The position numbers were made by a program, and so were the translations under genes. Under the pieces are notes generated by a model. The model made no database searches and had not been told where the DNA came from. It saw nothing but the letters and a program-made list of their open reading frames with translations. A DNA stretch of 5,764 nucleotides from QNBT01 sp964563335 (GTDB lineage Bacteria > Planctomycetota > Phycisphaerae > Sedimentisphaerales > Anaerohalosphaeraceae): positions 1 to 5,764 of the forward strand of contig CAZLWL010000122.1 of the NCBI GenBank assembly GCA_964563335.1. Direction: 5' to 3'. Shown here in pieces: positions 4,789 through 5,764 of this stretch. The stretch's first letter is position 1. The number at the start of each line of letters is the position of its first letter.

Positions 4789-4817
4789 ATAGTAAATAGA
4801 AAATAGAAAATAGTCAA
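4789..4817 (-). promoter_or_regulatory. Possible promoter for exonuclease III in an AT-rich TAGAAAA tract
   Basis: On the minus strand TTGACT (4812-4817, five of six) and TACTAT (4789-4794, four of six) are separated by 17 bp. The spacer is a short tandem repeat (TAGAAAA on the plus strand). The -35 overlaps the stop codon of the HNH/AP2 gene. The predicted start near 4782 gives a leader of about 50 nt. Readthrough from the upstream gene is an alternative. Confidence 0.4.
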
Positions 4818-5629
4818 TCAGATTCACACCTAATCCGAACTTCGTTCGGAAAATTAAGATATGCAAATTCCCCAAATAATTCCAGGGCTTTGCGGTCGTA
4901 TGCCTTTGCTGCGGCGATTTCATCTGTAAATCGCCCAATGTGTATCCGTTTTCCCCGCCATCGGATACCCACGCAGAAAACCTTTCTCTTGCTGTTCCAC
5001 CCCACCCCTTTATACTTCGACTTCTTACCTCGCCTCGGCCGCTGGTTCATATTGTTTTGCGCTCGCGTACACAGCCGAAGGTTACTACGCCGGTTATTCA
5101 AGCCATCGTGGTCTATATGGTCGCACACCAAATGCCTCGGCGCCATCAAAATCTCCCGGTGCAGCCGAACCACTTTCCCACCTATCCTGCCTATAGCGTA
5201 CCATACCCGCCCGCTCTTGACTGGGTACCATCTGTATTGTTTGAGCCGATCGTAGTCCGCTGCATCGACAATCGCGCTCCTTCCACGCGTCATCCGTATC
5301 ACCTTGCCACCGCTTAGCTCTATCTCGGCTATCTCTTCTGGTGTGAGGTACGGCCTCTCAAAGTTGGAGCAGGCCCCTTTGATTCGGACCCGCCGCCATC
5401 GGCCCTCGAAATCTGTCTTATGCTCACAGATATATATCGGCCGGGGCGAATCCTCAACAAACGTCAAAAACCGACAATCCTCGCATGTTGAGCAACGCGA
5501 AATCCCGATACCTCGAGGACCTTTCGGGGCTGAGCGCAGTGAAGTCCCGGCACGCGCCGGGGGCTTCTGCTTTCTGCTGAGCGCAGTGAAGTCCCGGCGC
5601 GCCGGGGTTCTTTTAGTTTTTTCCTTCAT
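4814..5629 (-). CDS. HNH endonuclease-like protein with Cys cluster and C-terminal AP2 domain, 271 aa
   Basis: Four parts are visible. Residues 1-44 are basic and mostly encoded by a repeated palindromic DNA element. Residues 46-87 hold CSTCEDC (C46, C49, C52), C68/H70 and C87, plausibly a zinc-binding knuckle. Residues about 112-197 form an HNH module: H157-R158, DHIDH (170-174), NNRRSNLR (178-185) and QNNMNQ (191-196). Residues about 205-260 match an AP2 DNA-binding domain (KYKGVGWNSK, WRGKRIHIGRF, EIAAAKAYDRKAL). HNH plus AP2 is the layout of homing-type endonucleases in phages and bacteria, so it may be a selfish or free-standing nuclease; activity is inferred. The ATG at 5629 has AGGA 6 nt upstream. 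An in-frame TTG at 5659 is weaker. No alternative start exists between the repeats and the Cys cluster, so the repeat must be translated. Confidence 0.85.
   Translation of the reverse strand: MKEKTKRTPARRDFTALSRKQKPPARAGTSLRSAPKGPRGIGISRCSTCEDCRFLTFVEDSPRPIYICEHKTDFEGRWRRVRIKGACSNFERPYLTPEEIAEIELSGGKVIRMTRGRSAIVDAADYDRLKQYRWYPVKSGRVWYAIGRIGGKVVRLHREILMAPRHLVCDHIDHDGLNNRRSNLRLCTRAQNNMNQRPRRGKKSKYKGVGWNSKRKVFCVGIRWRGKRIHIGRFTDEIAAAKAYDRKALELFGEFAYLNFPNEVRIRCESD
5530..5608. repeat. Two GC-rich palindromic repeat copies inside the HNH gene
   Basis: CTGAGCGCAGTGAAGTCCCG begins copy one at 5530 and copy two at 5577. Each continues into a CCGG/GCGC palindrome and a G-run, reaching about 5564 and 5608. 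The copies differ by a small indel, so they are read in different frames. Copy two gives TPARRDFTALS (residues 8-18) and copy one gives PPARAGTSLRSAP (23-35). Both lie within the open frame of the nuclease gene. Confidence 0.75.
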
Positions 5630-5644
5630 TTTCTTTCCTTTCTG

Positions 5645-5731
5645 TTTTTGCAATCCCAATTATCAATATCCTACAACTCGGGCGGCTTGCGCCGCCGCGC
5701 TTTTGTTCTTTTGCAACCCCAATAATCAATA
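5645..5731. repeat. 24-bp direct repeat flanking a GC-rich hairpin
   Basis: The stretches 5645-5668 and 5708-5731 match at 21 of 24 positions, sharing a TTTTGCAA(T/C)CCCAAT core. Between them GGCGGC-TTGC-GCCGCC (5681-5696) forms a tight 6-bp hairpin followed on the plus strand by a T-rich stretch. Both copies lie upstream of the HNH/AP2 gene, and the first starts 16 bp before its ATG. They may be regulatory, or remnants of a small insertion. No clear promoter was found for the gene in this stretch. Confidence 0.55.
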
Positions 5732-5764
5732 GAAAATCGAAAATTACCACGCCCCTCCACCCTT

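Noticed and set aside
4834..4850. LexA/SOS-box-like palindrome (CCGAAC-TTC-GTTCGG)
   Set aside because: The spacing is three bases rather than the four of the Gram-positive-type SOS box. It lies inside the 3' coding region of the HNH gene rather than at a promoter.
4890..5732. Plus-strand open frames opposite the HNH/AP2 gene
   Set aside because: They are antisense shadows of a gene with clear domains; the translations are low-complexity and match no family.

Overview
The window looks like bacterial chromosomal DNA from an uncultured lineage. The repeat-rich intergenic DNA, the HNH/AP2 protein and the GC-richer right half suggest a planctomycete-like (Phycisphaerae-type) genome. That taxonomic guess is inference from style only: there is no rRNA or other phylogenetic marker here. 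The left part (about 1-2330) is AT-richer and holds unrecognised small genes. The right part (about 2700-5630) is GC-richer and holds recognisable families.

Layout. At 46-75 a perfect-consensus sigma70-type promoter reads leftward out of the window. A leftward three-gene operon (1094 to 155) follows: a 163-aa single-pass membrane protein, a 52-aa GTG-start protein and a 91-aa protein whose start overlaps the previous stop by ATGA. Its likely promoter places the mRNA start at or next to the first ATG. A rightward pair (1302-2266) starts behind a structured leader with a terminator-like hairpin. It comprises a 224-aa putative lipoprotein and a 91-aa protein with only a LexA-type winged-helix domain, followed by a possible 29-aa acidic overlapping ORF. 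Next comes 380 bp without a convincing gene, full of repeats: a cloverleaf-like nested palindrome, another hairpin and about 2.5 degenerate tandem units that run into the stop codon of the next gene.

Right half. A leftward small multi-drug export (COG2426-like) membrane protein is preceded by a consensus-type promoter and a possible leaderless 28-aa upstream ORF. A divergent 84-aa translation-elongation-factor-like protein (EF-Tu domain-2 fold) has its own promoter and converges on a complete exonuclease III gene. Upstream of that, on the same strand, is an HNH endonuclease-like protein with a Cys cluster and a C-terminal AP2 domain. Its N-terminal codons lie in two copies of a GC-rich palindromic repeat. 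The right edge holds a direct repeat flanking a GC-rich hairpin.

No single pathway links the genes. The most interesting parts are the divergent unknown module at 155-2324 (membrane protein, lipoprotein, orphan LexA-type DNA-binding protein, structured leader) and the repeat elements that enter or abut coding sequence. No CRISPR array, tRNA, rRNA or transposase was seen.
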